A stretch of 64,000 nucleotides of DNA from Arthrobacter sp. zg-Y820 (GTDB lineage: Bacteria > Actinomycetota > Actinomycetes > Actinomycetales > Micrococcaceae): positions 1,798,001-1,862,000 of the forward strand of contig NZ_CP126247.1 in NCBI RefSeq assembly GCF_030142155.1. Direction: 5' to 3'. Below are positions 7,812 to 16,522 of this stretch, piece by piece (position 1 is the first letter of the stretch; every line of letters starts with the position of its first letter). The notes below the pieces were generated by a model. It saw only the letters and a program-made list of their open reading frames with translations. It had not been told where the DNA came from and searched no databases. Both the position numbers and the translations under genes were made by a program.

Positions 7812-9020
7812 TCAGCTGGTACTTGTTTCCGAGAGTCCGGAGACCATGGCGTCGATGCGCTGGGGGGACATGGCGTGGTGAATGGCCAGCATGCTCGCGC
7901 CCAGCACGCCGGCGTCGAGACCGGAGCTGGAATGCACGATCTGAAGGTGCTGGGTGGCTAGCGGGACGGTACGCGAGTACACCGTTTCCCGGATGCCGGC
8001 GATGAAATGTTCGCCCGTCAGCGCCATGGATCCGCCAATGACGATCACCGAGGGGTTGATGAGGCTGATGCATGCCGAAAGTACGTCGCCGACGTCCCGC
8101 CCCGCCTGCCGCACTGCGTGGATCGCCTCCGTGCTTCCGGCGCGAACGAGTTCCACGACGTCTTCACTGCCGCTGGCCTCAAAGCCCTGGCGGCGCAGCT
8201 TGGCCGCCACGGCCGGGCCGGATGCTATGGCTTCCAGGCAGTCCGTATTTCCGCAGTGGCAGGGGACTCCGCTGCCGCCGTGCACGCGGATGTGCCCGAT
8301 GTCTCCGGCGACACCGTCAGCCCCGCGCTGCAGCATGCCGCTGGAGACAATGCCTGAACCGATTCCGGTGGCAACCTTGACGAAAAGCAGGTTGTCCACC
8401 TGGGGCCAGGCCATATTGCGCTCGCCCAGGGCCATGATGTTGACGTCATTGTCGACCAGGACAGGTACATGGAATCGTGCCTGCAGGTACCCGGGGACGT
8501 CATAGCCGTTCCATCCGGGCATGATGGGGGGATTGATGGGCCGGCCGGTGCGGTGTTCCACGGGCCCGGGCAGTCCGATGCCAACAGCCAGGAGGTCGGT
8601 CAGGGAACGTCCGGTGCCGTCGAGCAGTTCCGTGCCGAGTTCGACAACCGCCTCCAGGACTGCCTCCGGACCCCGCGTGATTTCCAGTGCGCGCGCAGAC
8701 TGGGACAGCAGATGCCCGGTGAGGTCGGTGACGGCCATCTGGAGGTGCGACGCGCCAATGTCCACTCCGAGCACGACCCGGCTGCCTGCCTTGAGCGCAA
8801 TCCGGGACGAAGGCCGCCCGCCGGTGGATACAGCATCCTGAACGAACCCTACGAGTCCCAGGTCCATAAGTGCTTCGATCCGAAGCGTGACTGTTGAGCG
8901 CGCCAGTCCCAGCTGCTCGGCGAGCTCTGACCGGGTGCGTGGGTTCCCGTCGCGGAGGATTTGGAAGAGCTCGCTCGCTCCGGACGATGCAAGACCGTTA
9001 ACGTTACTTATGTCACTCAC
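7812..9020 (-). CDS. ROK family transcriptional regulator
   Basis: An N-terminal winged helix (SELFQILRDGNPRTRSELAE, then LGLARSTVTLRIEAL) is followed by a ROK sugar-kinase-like domain with VLGVDIGASH, the GHIRVHG segment, and the zinc-site signature CHCGNTDCLEAIASG. ROK regulators are repressors released by a sugar or sugar phosphate. I chose the GTG at 9020, which gives the normal 402-residue length. An ATG at 9140 would add 40 residues with no family resemblance. It diverges from the ebo operon and also lies beside the isomerase gene, so either or both may be its targets. Confidence 0.85.
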   Translation of the reverse strand: MSDISNVNGLASSGASELFQILRDGNPRTRSELAEQLGLARSTVTLRIEALMDLGLVGFVQDAVSTGGRPSSRIALKAGSRVVLGVDIGASHLQMAVTDLTGHLLSQSARALEITRGPEAVLEAVVELGTELLDGTGRSLTDLLAVGIGLPGPVEHRTGRPINPPIMPGWNGYDVPGYLQARFHVPVLVDNDVNIMALGERNMAWPQVDNLLFVKVATGIGSGIVSSGMLQRGADGVAGDIGHIRVHGGSGVPCHCGNTDCLEAIASGPAVAAKLRRQGFEASGSEDVVELVRAGSTEAIHAVRQAGRDVGDVLSACISLINPSVIVIGGSMALTGEHFIAGIRETVYSRTVPLATQHLQIVHSSSGLDAGVLGASMLAIHHAMSPQRIDAMVSGLSETSTS

Positions 9021-9180
9021 CGACTCATTACAGCATAAAGGCGACGGAACCCTTGACTTCACTGCCGTCGCGCACTCGTCCGCACAAAGTATCGACTGAA
9101 TGACGGTACCGCGAAGCAAAGATATATCGGAATACCTCATAAGTTCGTTGGTCCCTGACGTTACCTATGTTAGGTTCCCT

Positions 9181-9194
9181 GTGACGGGCGTCAC
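9181..9194. promoter_or_regulatory. perfect palindrome upstream of the ebo operon
   Basis: GTGACG-GG-CGTCAC with 6-bp arms lies about 70 bases before the first gene of the ebo operon, in the intergenic region shared with the ROK regulator. A further GTCAC half-site follows immediately. It is a plausible operator, but no match to a named regulator is claimed. Confidence 0.4.
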
Positions 9195-9263
9195 CGGCGT
9201 CACTGGTTGGTTCTTACGACGCCGGGCTGGCAGGCGTTTGCGGAATGACTTCGAGGAGGAAGT

Positions 9264-10478
9264 TTGCTTAGGGACACCCATGGGGGCTGGACGTACGGCA
9301 AGACGGGCATCTGGCTCATCGGCGCACGGGGATCGGTGGCAACTACCGCAGTGATGGGCCTGGCCGCCATCGCGGCCGGGCTGGCGAAACCGCTGGGATG
9401 CGTCACGGAACATGGTGATTTTCGCGGCGTGCACCTCCCGAACTACGCAGACCTTGTGGTCGGCGGGCACGACATCAGCGGTGTTTGCATGGCCAAGCGG
9501 GCGGAGAAACTTGTTGATGCCGGCATGGTCCCCGGCGAGCTTTTTGAATCAGTCCGGCCCCAGCTCCTTGACGCGGACAGCCGGGTGCGTCCCGGGTACG
9601 ACCCCGTCGGAGGAACAGAGTCGCAGGCTGATGCTGCGCTTCGTCTGTCCGGCGACATCCTTGCGTTCCGGGAGATAAACAGCCTGCAGCGGGTCATCGT
9701 CTTGGACGTCGCCTCGACAGAGGCGCCGCCGGACCACCTCGACGAGTTCGACGACGTCGGCCTCCTGAAAGCGGCCCTGCAGGACCCCGCACGGTCCGTC
9801 CTGCCCGCCAGCTCGGTAGCGGCCTATGCAGCGGTTCTGGCGGGCTCGCCCTATATCTGCTTCACGCCGTCGACGGCGCTGAACATTCCTGCGCTGCACG
9901 AGCTTGCCGGAGCGGACGGGGTTCCGACAGCCGGACAGGATGGCAAGACCGGCCAGACCTGGCTGCGTTCGGTACTGGCTCCGGCCCTGTCCGCACGCGG
10001 GCTGCGGGTGCTCTCGTGGGCTGGAACGAATTTGCTGGGCGGCGGTGACGGCGCCACGCTTGCGGACAGCAGGGCAGTTTCCGCGAAGCTGCAGTCAAAG
10101 AACCGGGGGTTGAGGGAGCTCACTGGAGGTGCGGCAACTCCGCTGCACATTGACAACGTGCCGGACCTGGGCGAGACCAAAGTGGCCTGGGACCACATCC
10201 ACGTCGAAGGCTTCCTGGGCTCCCGCCTGACGATCCAGACAACCTGGAGCGCCTATGACTCCATGCTGGCAGCTCCGATGGTGCTGGACCTCGCCCGGCT
10301 AATGGCACTCGCCGACGCCGCCGGAGAAACCGGGCATGTTGGTGCCCTGGGCTTCTTCTTCAAAGACCCCTGGGGCAGCGACGAGCATTCCTTCGCGCAG
10401 CAGACGAACAACCTGGTGCAGTGGGCGCATGGCGCCAGCGGCCGCCTTACTGCCAACACGGACGGTGATCAGCCGTGA
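9264..10478 (+). CDS. myo-inositol-1-phosphate synthase-like cyclase
   Basis: This 404-residue protein has the family's NAD-binding N-terminus (IWLIGARGSVATTAVMG) and the NLLGGGDGATLADSRAVSAKLQSKNRGL segment. The latter corresponds to the SYNHLGNNDG..L...KQFRSKE region of inositol-3-phosphate synthases. It is divergent: Asn-rich NAD-loop residues are replaced by ARGSVAT. The family converts glucose 6-phosphate to inositol 3-phosphate, and here the product may be a different cyclitol phosphate. The start is TTG with GAGGAGGA three bases upstream, which is close. No better start is visible. It overlaps the next gene by GTGA, so it leads the operon. Confidence 0.8.
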   Translation: MLRDTHGGWTYGKTGIWLIGARGSVATTAVMGLAAIAAGLAKPLGCVTEHGDFRGVHLPNYADLVVGGHDISGVCMAKRAEKLVDAGMVPGELFESVRPQLLDADSRVRPGYDPVGGTESQADAALRLSGDILAFREINSLQRVIVLDVASTEAPPDHLDEFDDVGLLKAALQDPARSVLPASSVAAYAAVLAGSPYICFTPSTALNIPALHELAGADGVPTAGQDGKTGQTWLRSVLAPALSARGLRVLSWAGTNLLGGGDGATLADSRAVSAKLQSKNRGLRELTGGAATPLHIDNVPDLGETKVAWDHIHVEGFLGSRLTIQTTWSAYDSMLAAPMVLDLARLMALADAAGETGHVGALGFFFKDPWGSDEHSFAQQTNNLVQWAHGASGRLTANTDGDQP

Positions 10479-11356
10479 CCCGGTTCGGTGATTATCTCGA
10501 GCTGGTCCGGGCTCCTGCTGTTCTCACCGTCCTGGGCGACACCGTGGCAGGCGGCGCTGCTGCCGGCCGCGCCCTGAGCGGCCGGTGGATGTGGATGCCT
10601 CTGGCGAGCGCGTGCCTCTATGCCGGGGGAATGGCCCTGAACGACTACGCGGACCGCGACGTCGATGCCCGCGAACGACCGAAGCGCCCCATCCCGTCCG
10701 GAAGGGTAAGCGCCGGAAGTGCCCTGGCCGCGGCCTCTGCCCTCACCGTCGCGGGACTCGGGTTGTGTGCCGCGGCCGGTGGACGGAGCGCACTGGCTCT
10801 GGGGATCCCGCTCGCGGCGTCCATCTGGACGTATGACCTCATCGCGAAGGACCACGCGCTCATAGGAGCACTCTCGATGGGCAGCTGCCGGGCCCTGGAC
10901 GTCCTGATGGGCGCGGGCGCAGGTCATGTGAGGCCGGCACTCGGGGCGGCGGGCATCATGGGCGGCCATACCGTCGCCGTGACGCTCCTTTCCCGCGGTG
11001 AAGTCGAAGGGACAGACGCCGTGATCGCTTCCGGCGCCGCCGCAACCACCGGACTGGTTGCCGCCGCAGTCGTGGCCGGCTCGTCCGGACCGCCGGCCAG
11101 GATGCTTGCCGTTCTCGCTGCCACTGCTGCCTATGCCGCAAGATGTGGGCCCGCCCAGATAAGGGCAGCGCGGAGTCCGGCGGCATCAAACGCCTTGGCC
11201 GCGACCCGGGCCGGCATCCGCGCGATGATTCCGCTCCAAGCAGCGCTCGCGGTTCGGTACGGACATCCGACGGCTGCAGGTGCACTGGTTGCAGTGGATG
11301 TCCTGGGCAAGATCCTCCGGTCCCGTCCCAACGGCAGGAAGGTGAGCGAGTCATGA
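10475..11356 (+). CDS. eboC: UbiA-like prenyltransferase, EboC/SCO3242 type
   Basis: This is a 293-residue membrane protein with about eight hydrophobic segments. The first Asp-rich motif is NDYADRDVDARERPKRPIPSGR (about residues 61-82), the prenyl-diphosphate/Mg site of UbiA enzymes. The second is reduced to YDLIAKD. In ebo clusters EboC is the UbiA-type member, thought to attach a prenyl group to, or move, a precursor at the membrane. It starts with GTG overlapping the cyclase stop and ends overlapping the next ATG (ATGA), so translation is coupled on both sides. Confidence 0.85.
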   Translation: MTRFGDYLELVRAPAVLTVLGDTVAGGAAAGRALSGRWMWMPLASACLYAGGMALNDYADRDVDARERPKRPIPSGRVSAGSALAAASALTVAGLGLCAAAGGRSALALGIPLAASIWTYDLIAKDHALIGALSMGSCRALDVLMGAGAGHVRPALGAAGIMGGHTVAVTLLSRGEVEGTDAVIASGAAATTGLVAAAVVAGSSGPPARMLAVLAATAAYAARCGPAQIRAARSPAASNALAATRAGIRAMIPLQAALAVRYGHPTAAGALVAVDVLGKILRSRPNGRKVSES

Positions 11357-12858
11357 CCGTCACGCCATCGTCAGTTCCCTTCAGCATCGGGTACGGCACC
11401 AACGGCTTCATGGACCATCCCCTGCCCGACGTACTCGAGCTGCTGCACGAACTCGGCTACGGCTCGGTGGCCCTGACGCTCGGCCATCCCCACCTTGACC
11501 CGTTCGCCCCCGACCTGGAAGCCCGGCTGAGCTGGCTGCGCAGCCGTCTCGAAGAGCTGGAGCTTCGCCTGGTCATAGAGACGGGAACGCGTTTCCTGCT
11601 CAATCGCCGAGAGAAGCACCGCCCCGCTCTCGTTGACGAAGAGGCTGCAGCCCGTGTCGATTTCCTGCGCCGCGCGGTAGACATCGCGGCGGTGCTCAAC
11701 GCCGAATGCGTCTCCTTCTTTTCGGGGATCCTGCCTCCGGGAGTCAGCACCGAGTCCGGTTGGCAGCGGCTGCAGACCCGGGTTGCTGAGGTCCTGGAGC
11801 ATGCCGCCGAAAACGGGGTCGTGCTCGCCATTGAACCGGAACCCGGGATGCTCGTTGAGACGGTCGCTGATGCGCTCGAGCTTCGGACCCGGCTCGGCAA
11901 TCCGGAAGGGCTCAGGGTGACCGTCGACATCGGACACTGCGTGGTGGTTGAGCCCGGAGGCGTGCGCGGTGCGCTGATGGAAGCTGGAGCGCTGCTGGCC
12001 AACGTCCAGCTCGACGACATGAGATCCGTGGCCCACGAACACCTTCCGTTCGGGGAAGGGGAGGTCAACGTTCCGCTGGCTCTGGCAACGCTGGCGGAGC
12101 TGGATTACCGCGGCGTGGCCGCCGTGGAGCTGCCCCGCCACTCCTTCGATGCTCCGAACCTGGCTGCCCGGAGCATGGCCGCTCTGCAGGGCGCCTGGCG
12201 GGAAGCGCAGGCCGGCAAGGCCGCGGAGGAGTGGCTGCTGGAGAGCACGGGCAGGATCGCCGAAGATCCCAGTGCCCTGCCGGGGATCTTCGCTGCAGCC
12301 GGTCGCAGGGTGGGCCGCAGCCCGGTGCATCCGGACACCGATCCCACGGGGGTTCTCCATGGCAGCAGCAGCGATTATGCCCGCGGTGAGCTCATTCGGC
12401 GCCTGCAGGAGTTCCTCCCGCCGGAAGACCTGGCCGGGACCGTCCTGTCGCTCTACGACCGGGGGGACTCCTCGGAACGGCGCGGAGTGCTTCGGGGGCT
12501 GGGGTCACTGGCAGCGCAGGATCCGGACCTGCCGGCTCCGGTCGTGGCAGCGGGCCTGCGGCTGACGGTCGAGGCGCTGCGGACCAACGAGACCGGCCTC
12601 GTCGCGGCCGCCGTCGGCCCCTTCGCCGCTGCCCACCTTGATCAGCACAACTGGCGCCACGCAGTCCTGAAACTGGTCTTCATGGGCGTCAGCCTTGCGG
12701 CCGTCACCGACCTGAACGATCGCGCCGACGCTGAACTGGCGCGCATGGCCGCCGATTTCGCCGCCGAACGGCAGGCAGCGGGACGTCCGGTACCTGACGA
12801 CGTCGTTCTCCTGCTGAACCGTGCAGCCAGCCCCTCCGTCTCTCGCAAGGAGTCCTAG
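11353..12858 (+). CDS. eboA: sugar phosphate isomerase fused to an EboA domain
   Basis: ATG at 11353 overlaps the preceding TGA and gives 501 residues. Residues 1-285 are a TIM-barrel isomerase with the metal ligands in LAIEPEPGMLVE, VTVDIGHC, QLDDM and AAVELPRHS. Residues about 310-490 match EboA: LTVEALRTNETGLVAA, NWRHAVLKLVFMGVSLAAV, RADAELARMAADFAAERQAAGR. EboA is required for ebo-dependent metabolite traffic in cyanobacteria and is usually a separate protein of unknown activity. The fusion ties it physically to a sugar-type isomerase. I am confident of both halves. The substrate is unknown. Confidence 0.85.
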   Translation: MTVTPSSVPFSIGYGTNGFMDHPLPDVLELLHELGYGSVALTLGHPHLDPFAPDLEARLSWLRSRLEELELRLVIETGTRFLLNRREKHRPALVDEEAAARVDFLRRAVDIAAVLNAECVSFFSGILPPGVSTESGWQRLQTRVAEVLEHAAENGVVLAIEPEPGMLVETVADALELRTRLGNPEGLRVTVDIGHCVVVEPGGVRGALMEAGALLANVQLDDMRSVAHEHLPFGEGEVNVPLALATLAELDYRGVAAVELPRHSFDAPNLAARSMAALQGAWREAQAGKAAEEWLLESTGRIAEDPSALPGIFAAAGRRVGRSPVHPDTDPTGVLHGSSSDYARGELIRRLQEFLPPEDLAGTVLSLYDRGDSSERRGVLRGLGSLAAQDPDLPAPVVAAGLRLTVEALRTNETGLVAAAVGPFAAAHLDQHNWRHAVLKLVFMGVSLAAVTDLNDRADAELARMAADFAAERQAAGRPVPDDVVLLLNRAASPSVSRKES

Positions 12859-12860
12859 CC

Positions 12861-13739
12861 ATGCGTATTTTCGACCCGCATATCCACATGACCAGCCGCA
12901 CGACCGACGACTATGCCGCCCTCTACGCGGGCGGGGTGCGGGCACTGGTTGAGCCCGCCTTCTGGTTGGGGCAGCCCCGGACCAGCGTCGGATCGTTCAT
13001 CGACTATTTTGATTCCCTGCTGGGGTGGGAACGGTTCCGGGCTTCCCAATTTGGTATTCGCCACCACGCCACGATCGCCCTTAACCCCAAGGAGGCAAAC
13101 GATCCCAGATGCGTCCCCGTCCTGGACGAGATTCCCCGGTACCTGGCGAAAGAAGGCGTCGTTGCCGTCGGGGAGATCGGCTTTGATTCGATGACCCCGG
13201 CGGAGGATGAAGCCTTCATCCGCCAACTGGACCTGGCCCACGAGTTTTCCCTTCCTGCGCTGGTGCACACCCCGCACCGGGAGAAGCTCCTGGGCACGCG
13301 CCGGACACTGGACATCATTCGTGAGTCGGCGCTTGCTCCTTCGATGGTGGTGGTGGACCACCTCAATGAGACGAACGTGGGCATGGTGAAGGACGCCGGA
13401 GCCTGGATGGGGTTCTCCATCTATCCGGACACCAAGATGGACGAAAAACGCCTGGTCGCGATACTTCACGAGTACGGAACGGACAAGGTGCTGGTTAATT
13501 CTGCGGCGGACTGGGGCAAGTCCGACCCGCTCAAGACGGTGAGCACGGCGAAAGCCATGCTCACCGGTGGATTCACGGCGGACGACGTCGAACGGGTCCT
13601 GTGGCAGAATCCGGTCGACTTCTACGGCCAAAGCGGCCAGCTGATCCTCGATCCGATCCCCGGGTTTGACGGCGCGGAGCTGGGCGGAGCCGGGGCGACG
13701 TTCGAAGGCAACTCACTGCTGCGGGGTGTCCGCGCCTAA
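12861..13739 (+). CDS. eboB: TatD-like amidohydrolase, EboB
   Basis: The 292-residue protein begins MRIFDPHIHMTSRTTDDY, the first metal-binding HxH of TatD-type hydrolases. It continues with VAVGEIGFD (metal Glu), ALVHTPH, VVVDHLNE and VNSAADWG, where the final metal Asp sits. It is shorter on secondary motifs than TatD DNases and fits the ebo-linked EboB group, whose hydrolytic substrate is unknown. ATG follows the previous stop by two bases, and the stop overlaps the next ATG (TAATG). Confidence 0.85.
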   Translation: MRIFDPHIHMTSRTTDDYAALYAGGVRALVEPAFWLGQPRTSVGSFIDYFDSLLGWERFRASQFGIRHHATIALNPKEANDPRCVPVLDEIPRYLAKEGVVAVGEIGFDSMTPAEDEAFIRQLDLAHEFSLPALVHTPHREKLLGTRRTLDIIRESALAPSMVVVDHLNETNVGMVKDAGAWMGFSIYPDTKMDEKRLVAILHEYGTDKVLVNSAADWGKSDPLKTVSTAKAMLTGGFTADDVERVLWQNPVDFYGQSGQLILDPIPGFDGAELGGAGATFEGNSLLRGVRA

Positions 13740-14863
13740 TGCGGCTTTCCTACTGCACCAACGTGCATCCGGCGGAGGACCTTGACGGGGTAATCCGGCA
13801 GCTCCGCGACTACGCCGGCCCTGTCCGCCGCAGAGCAGGCCTGGACGTTCTCGGCGTCGGGCTGTGGCTGCCGGCAGGCCTCGCCAGCCGTCTGGCGGGA
13901 AGCGCCGGGGACATCGCGGTGCTTCGGGAGGTCCTCACCGAGCAGGGCCTGCACATCCACACCCTGAACGCCTTTCCCTACGGCGGCTTCCACAACGAGG
14001 TTGTGAAGACGGACGTCTACAAGCCCACCTGGGCACAGCGGGAGCGGCTGCAGTACACGCTGGAGTGCGCCGAGGTCCTCGCCGCCCTGTTGCCGGAAGA
14101 CACCCCGGGGTCAATCTCCACGCTGCCTCTGGGCTGGCGTGATCCCTGGACGGCCGACGACGACGCCGCCGCCACCGTGGCGTTCGCTGAGCTGTGCGAA
14201 GGGTTGCGAACGCTGAAGGAGCGCACGGGAAAGACGGTCCGGATAGCTGTGGAACCGGAACCGGGCTGCGTGCTCGACACCGTCTCGGATGTTGCAGGAT
14301 GGCTGGCGGCACGCATCCCGAGAGGCATCGACCCCGAGTACGTCGGCCTGTGCATAGACACGTGCCACCTGGCGGTGTCCTTCGCCGATCCGGCCGCCGC
14401 CGTCCGCAGCGTCGGGGCAGCAGGCCTGCGCATCGTCAAAGTCCAAGCTTCCGCCGCACTGCACGTGGCCGCGCCCTCGGACGAGGCCGCCCGCAGCGCG
14501 CTCGAGGCGTTCGCGGAACCGCGCTACCTGCACCAGGTCCGGGAGCTGGGACGCGACGGGACCGTGTTGATGGCAGACGACTTGCCGCAGGCGCTGAACG
14601 GGCTGCCGGGCAGAGGCCCCTGGCGAGTCCATTTCCACATGCCGCTGCACCTGGTGCCGGACCTTCCGCTGGAGACGACGGCGGAAGTGCTGGAAAGAAC
14701 CGTGGCTGAAGTCAGCAGCCTGCCGTACGGGCACGAAGTGCACCTGGACATTGAAACCTACACGTGGAGTGTCCTGCCCGGGAAACAAACCGATCTCGTG
14801 GAAGGAATAGCAGGAGAAATCGCCTGGGCCCGGTCCCACCTGTTGGCCCCGGCGCCGTCCTGA
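13739..14863 (+). CDS. eboE: metabolite traffic protein EboE
   Basis: The 374-residue TIM barrel begins MRLSYCTNVHPAEDLDGVI and contains TLNAFPYGGFHNEVVKTDVY, GSISTLPLGW, IAVEPEPGCVLDTV, GLCIDTCHLAVSF, HFHMPLHL and HLDIETYTWSVLP. All are typical of EboE, a xylose-isomerase-like member of ebo clusters. Family knowledge places ebo proteins in movement of a precursor to the periplasm or outside of the cell in scytonemin-producing cyanobacteria. The biochemical reaction of EboE is not established. Confidence 0.9.
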   Translation: MRLSYCTNVHPAEDLDGVIRQLRDYAGPVRRRAGLDVLGVGLWLPAGLASRLAGSAGDIAVLREVLTEQGLHIHTLNAFPYGGFHNEVVKTDVYKPTWAQRERLQYTLECAEVLAALLPEDTPGSISTLPLGWRDPWTADDDAAATVAFAELCEGLRTLKERTGKTVRIAVEPEPGCVLDTVSDVAGWLAARIPRGIDPEYVGLCIDTCHLAVSFADPAAAVRSVGAAGLRIVKVQASAALHVAAPSDEAARSALEAFAEPRYLHQVRELGRDGTVLMADDLPQALNGLPGRGPWRVHFHMPLHLVPDLPLETTAEVLERTVAEVSSLPYGHEVHLDIETYTWSVLPGKQTDLVEGIAGEIAWARSHLLAPAPS

Positions 14864-14902
14864 CGACAGCCATGCATGCCCCACTACATCTAAGGAGAAC
14901 CC

Positions 14903-16303
14903 TTGAAACCGGTACTGCTGCTCGACGTCGTGGGGCTCACTGCCCTGTCACTGCGGCACATGCCCCGCCTGTCCAAACTCGCTGCCGCGGGGTGGTCCTC
15001 CGAACTGGCCACCGTCCTTCCGGCCGTCACCTGCACGGTCCAGTCCACCATGCTCACCGGCCTGGCGCCGTCGGAACACGGGATTGTCGGCAACGGCTGG
15101 TATTTCCGTGAACTTGGGGACGTCTTCTTTTGGCGCCAGCACAACAAGCTGGTCGCCGGAGAAAAGATCTGGGAAAGTGCCCGGCGCAAAGAACCGGATT
15201 ACCGCGCCGGCAACATTTGCTGGTGGTACGCCATGGGCATGTCAACGGACCTGACAGTGACTCCCCGCCCGATCTATCACGCGGACGGAAGGAAATCGCC
15301 GGACGCCTACATCCGTCCGCCGGCGCTGCATGAGGACTTGGTGTCCCGGTACGGCGAGTTTCCGCTGTTCCAGTACTGGGGCCCGGGCGCAGGCATTCAA
15401 TCCACGCAATGGATCGTTGAGTCGACCCGGCACGTTCTGCGAAGCCAGGCACCGGAGCTCCTCATGGCGTATCTTCCGCATCTCGATTATGACCTTCAGC
15501 GTTTCGGCCCCAACCACACCCAAGCCGCCACCGCCGCTGCCGAGCTTGATGCGGCACTGGCTCCCTTGCTGGACGAAGCCCAGGCCCGCGGGTACGCGGT
15601 CATCGCCGTAGCCGAGTACGGGATCGAAGACGCACATCTGCCCGTGGACATTAACCGAGTCCTGCGCAGGGAGGGCTTGCTGGAGGTCTATGTACAGGAC
15701 GGGAAGGAGCAACTGGATACGTGGGCCTCCCGCGCCTTTGCCGTCGCAGACCACCAGGTGGCGCACGTTTACGTCCAGGATGCAGGCGACGTGGCCCGCA
15801 CAGCGGATATTCTCAGGGCGACCCGGGGGATCGATGAAGTCCTGGACCGGAATGCCCAGGGGAAGTACGGGCTGGACCATGAGAGGTCCGGAGAACTCGT
15901 CGTTATTGCCGAGCCGGGCGCCTGGTTCACGTACTATTTCTGGCTCGACGATGCCCGTGCGCCCGAATATGCACGCGGCGTCGATATCCATAGAAAGCCG
16001 GGGTATGACCCGGGCGAACTCTTCTTCGACCCGGCTGACAAGCTGGCGAAGGCCAAGGCGGGCCTGAACCTGATCAGGAAAAAAGCCGGGCTGCGCTATG
16101 CCATGAGCACCGTGCCTTTGAACCCAGGGCACGTCCGCGGGACTCACGGGAGGCTTCCCGGCTCTCGAAACAGCACGCCGATGGTGATCTCTTCCGAAGA
16201 ACGAATGCCGCCTTTTGCCGAAGAGCTGCTGCGCCGAGGGAAACCCGTCCCTGCTGCAGCGGTCAAGTCCCTCGTCCTCCAAACACAGGGACTGCCCGAA
16301 TGA
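14903..16303 (+). CDS. alkaline phosphatase superfamily phosphodiesterase, EboF type
   Basis: The 466-residue protein starts with TTG preceded by AAGGAGA. LLLDVVGLT supplies the first metal Asp. VLPAVTCTVQSTMLTGLAPSEHGIVGNGW holds the catalytic Thr and metal ligands of the nucleotide pyrophosphatase/phosphodiesterase branch. YLPHLDYDLQRFGPNH and later His-containing loops (near VADHQVAH, NPGHVRGTHG) complete the metal site. No signal peptide is evident. As the last ebo gene it would remove or transfer a phosphate or nucleotide from the pathway intermediate. The gap to EboE is 39 bases. Confidence 0.85.
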   Translation: MKPVLLLDVVGLTALSLRHMPRLSKLAAAGWSSELATVLPAVTCTVQSTMLTGLAPSEHGIVGNGWYFRELGDVFFWRQHNKLVAGEKIWESARRKEPDYRAGNICWWYAMGMSTDLTVTPRPIYHADGRKSPDAYIRPPALHEDLVSRYGEFPLFQYWGPGAGIQSTQWIVESTRHVLRSQAPELLMAYLPHLDYDLQRFGPNHTQAATAAAELDAALAPLLDEAQARGYAVIAVAEYGIEDAHLPVDINRVLRREGLLEVYVQDGKEQLDTWASRAFAVADHQVAHVYVQDAGDVARTADILRATRGIDEVLDRNAQGKYGLDHERSGELVVIAEPGAWFTYYFWLDDARAPEYARGVDIHRKPGYDPGELFFDPADKLAKAKAGLNLIRKKAGLRYAMSTVPLNPGHVRGTHGRLPGSRNSTPMVISSEERMPPFAEELLRRGKPVPAAAVKSLVLQTQGLPE

Positions 16304-16309
16304 CCAGCT

Positions 16310-16330
16310 GACTTTTGTTTGTCTAACAAC
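16310..16330 (+). promoter_or_regulatory. operator-like dyad after the ebo operon
   Basis: This site begins GACTTTTG, identical to the left arm of the palindrome at 7762, and contains the dyad TTGTT-TGTCT-AACAA at 16315-16329. It lies between the ebo stop and the secreted dehydrogenase gene and may control the latter. The 219-base gap 16304-16522 contains this and the site at 16420, and no gene. Confidence 0.4.
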
Positions 16331-16419
16331 AATCCCCGAAACTCGATTCCAACCCTACAGGGGCGCTCTTGTTGTGCCCGGGCGAGTGCGTGTGCCGGGA
16401 GCACATGAAAAATGAGTGA

Positions 16420-16442
16420 CTTTGTTCTTTCAAACCACTAGC
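16420..16442 (+). promoter_or_regulatory. operator-like site A2, shared with 7667-7689
   Basis: TTGTT-N6-AACCA followed by CTAGC occurs 80 bases before the start of the PQQ-type dehydrogenase gene. It agrees with site A1 at 18 of 23 positions, including the ten bases AACCACTAGC. The two sites precede the only two exported enzymes of the region. Confidence 0.4.
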
Positions 16443-16522
16443 GATTCCAGAAGGCCTCCGTTAGCGTTCAACGAACCTGACTCGGGCTGGTCCGGGTCCC
16501 TCAATGGCGAGAAGAGAGAGCG

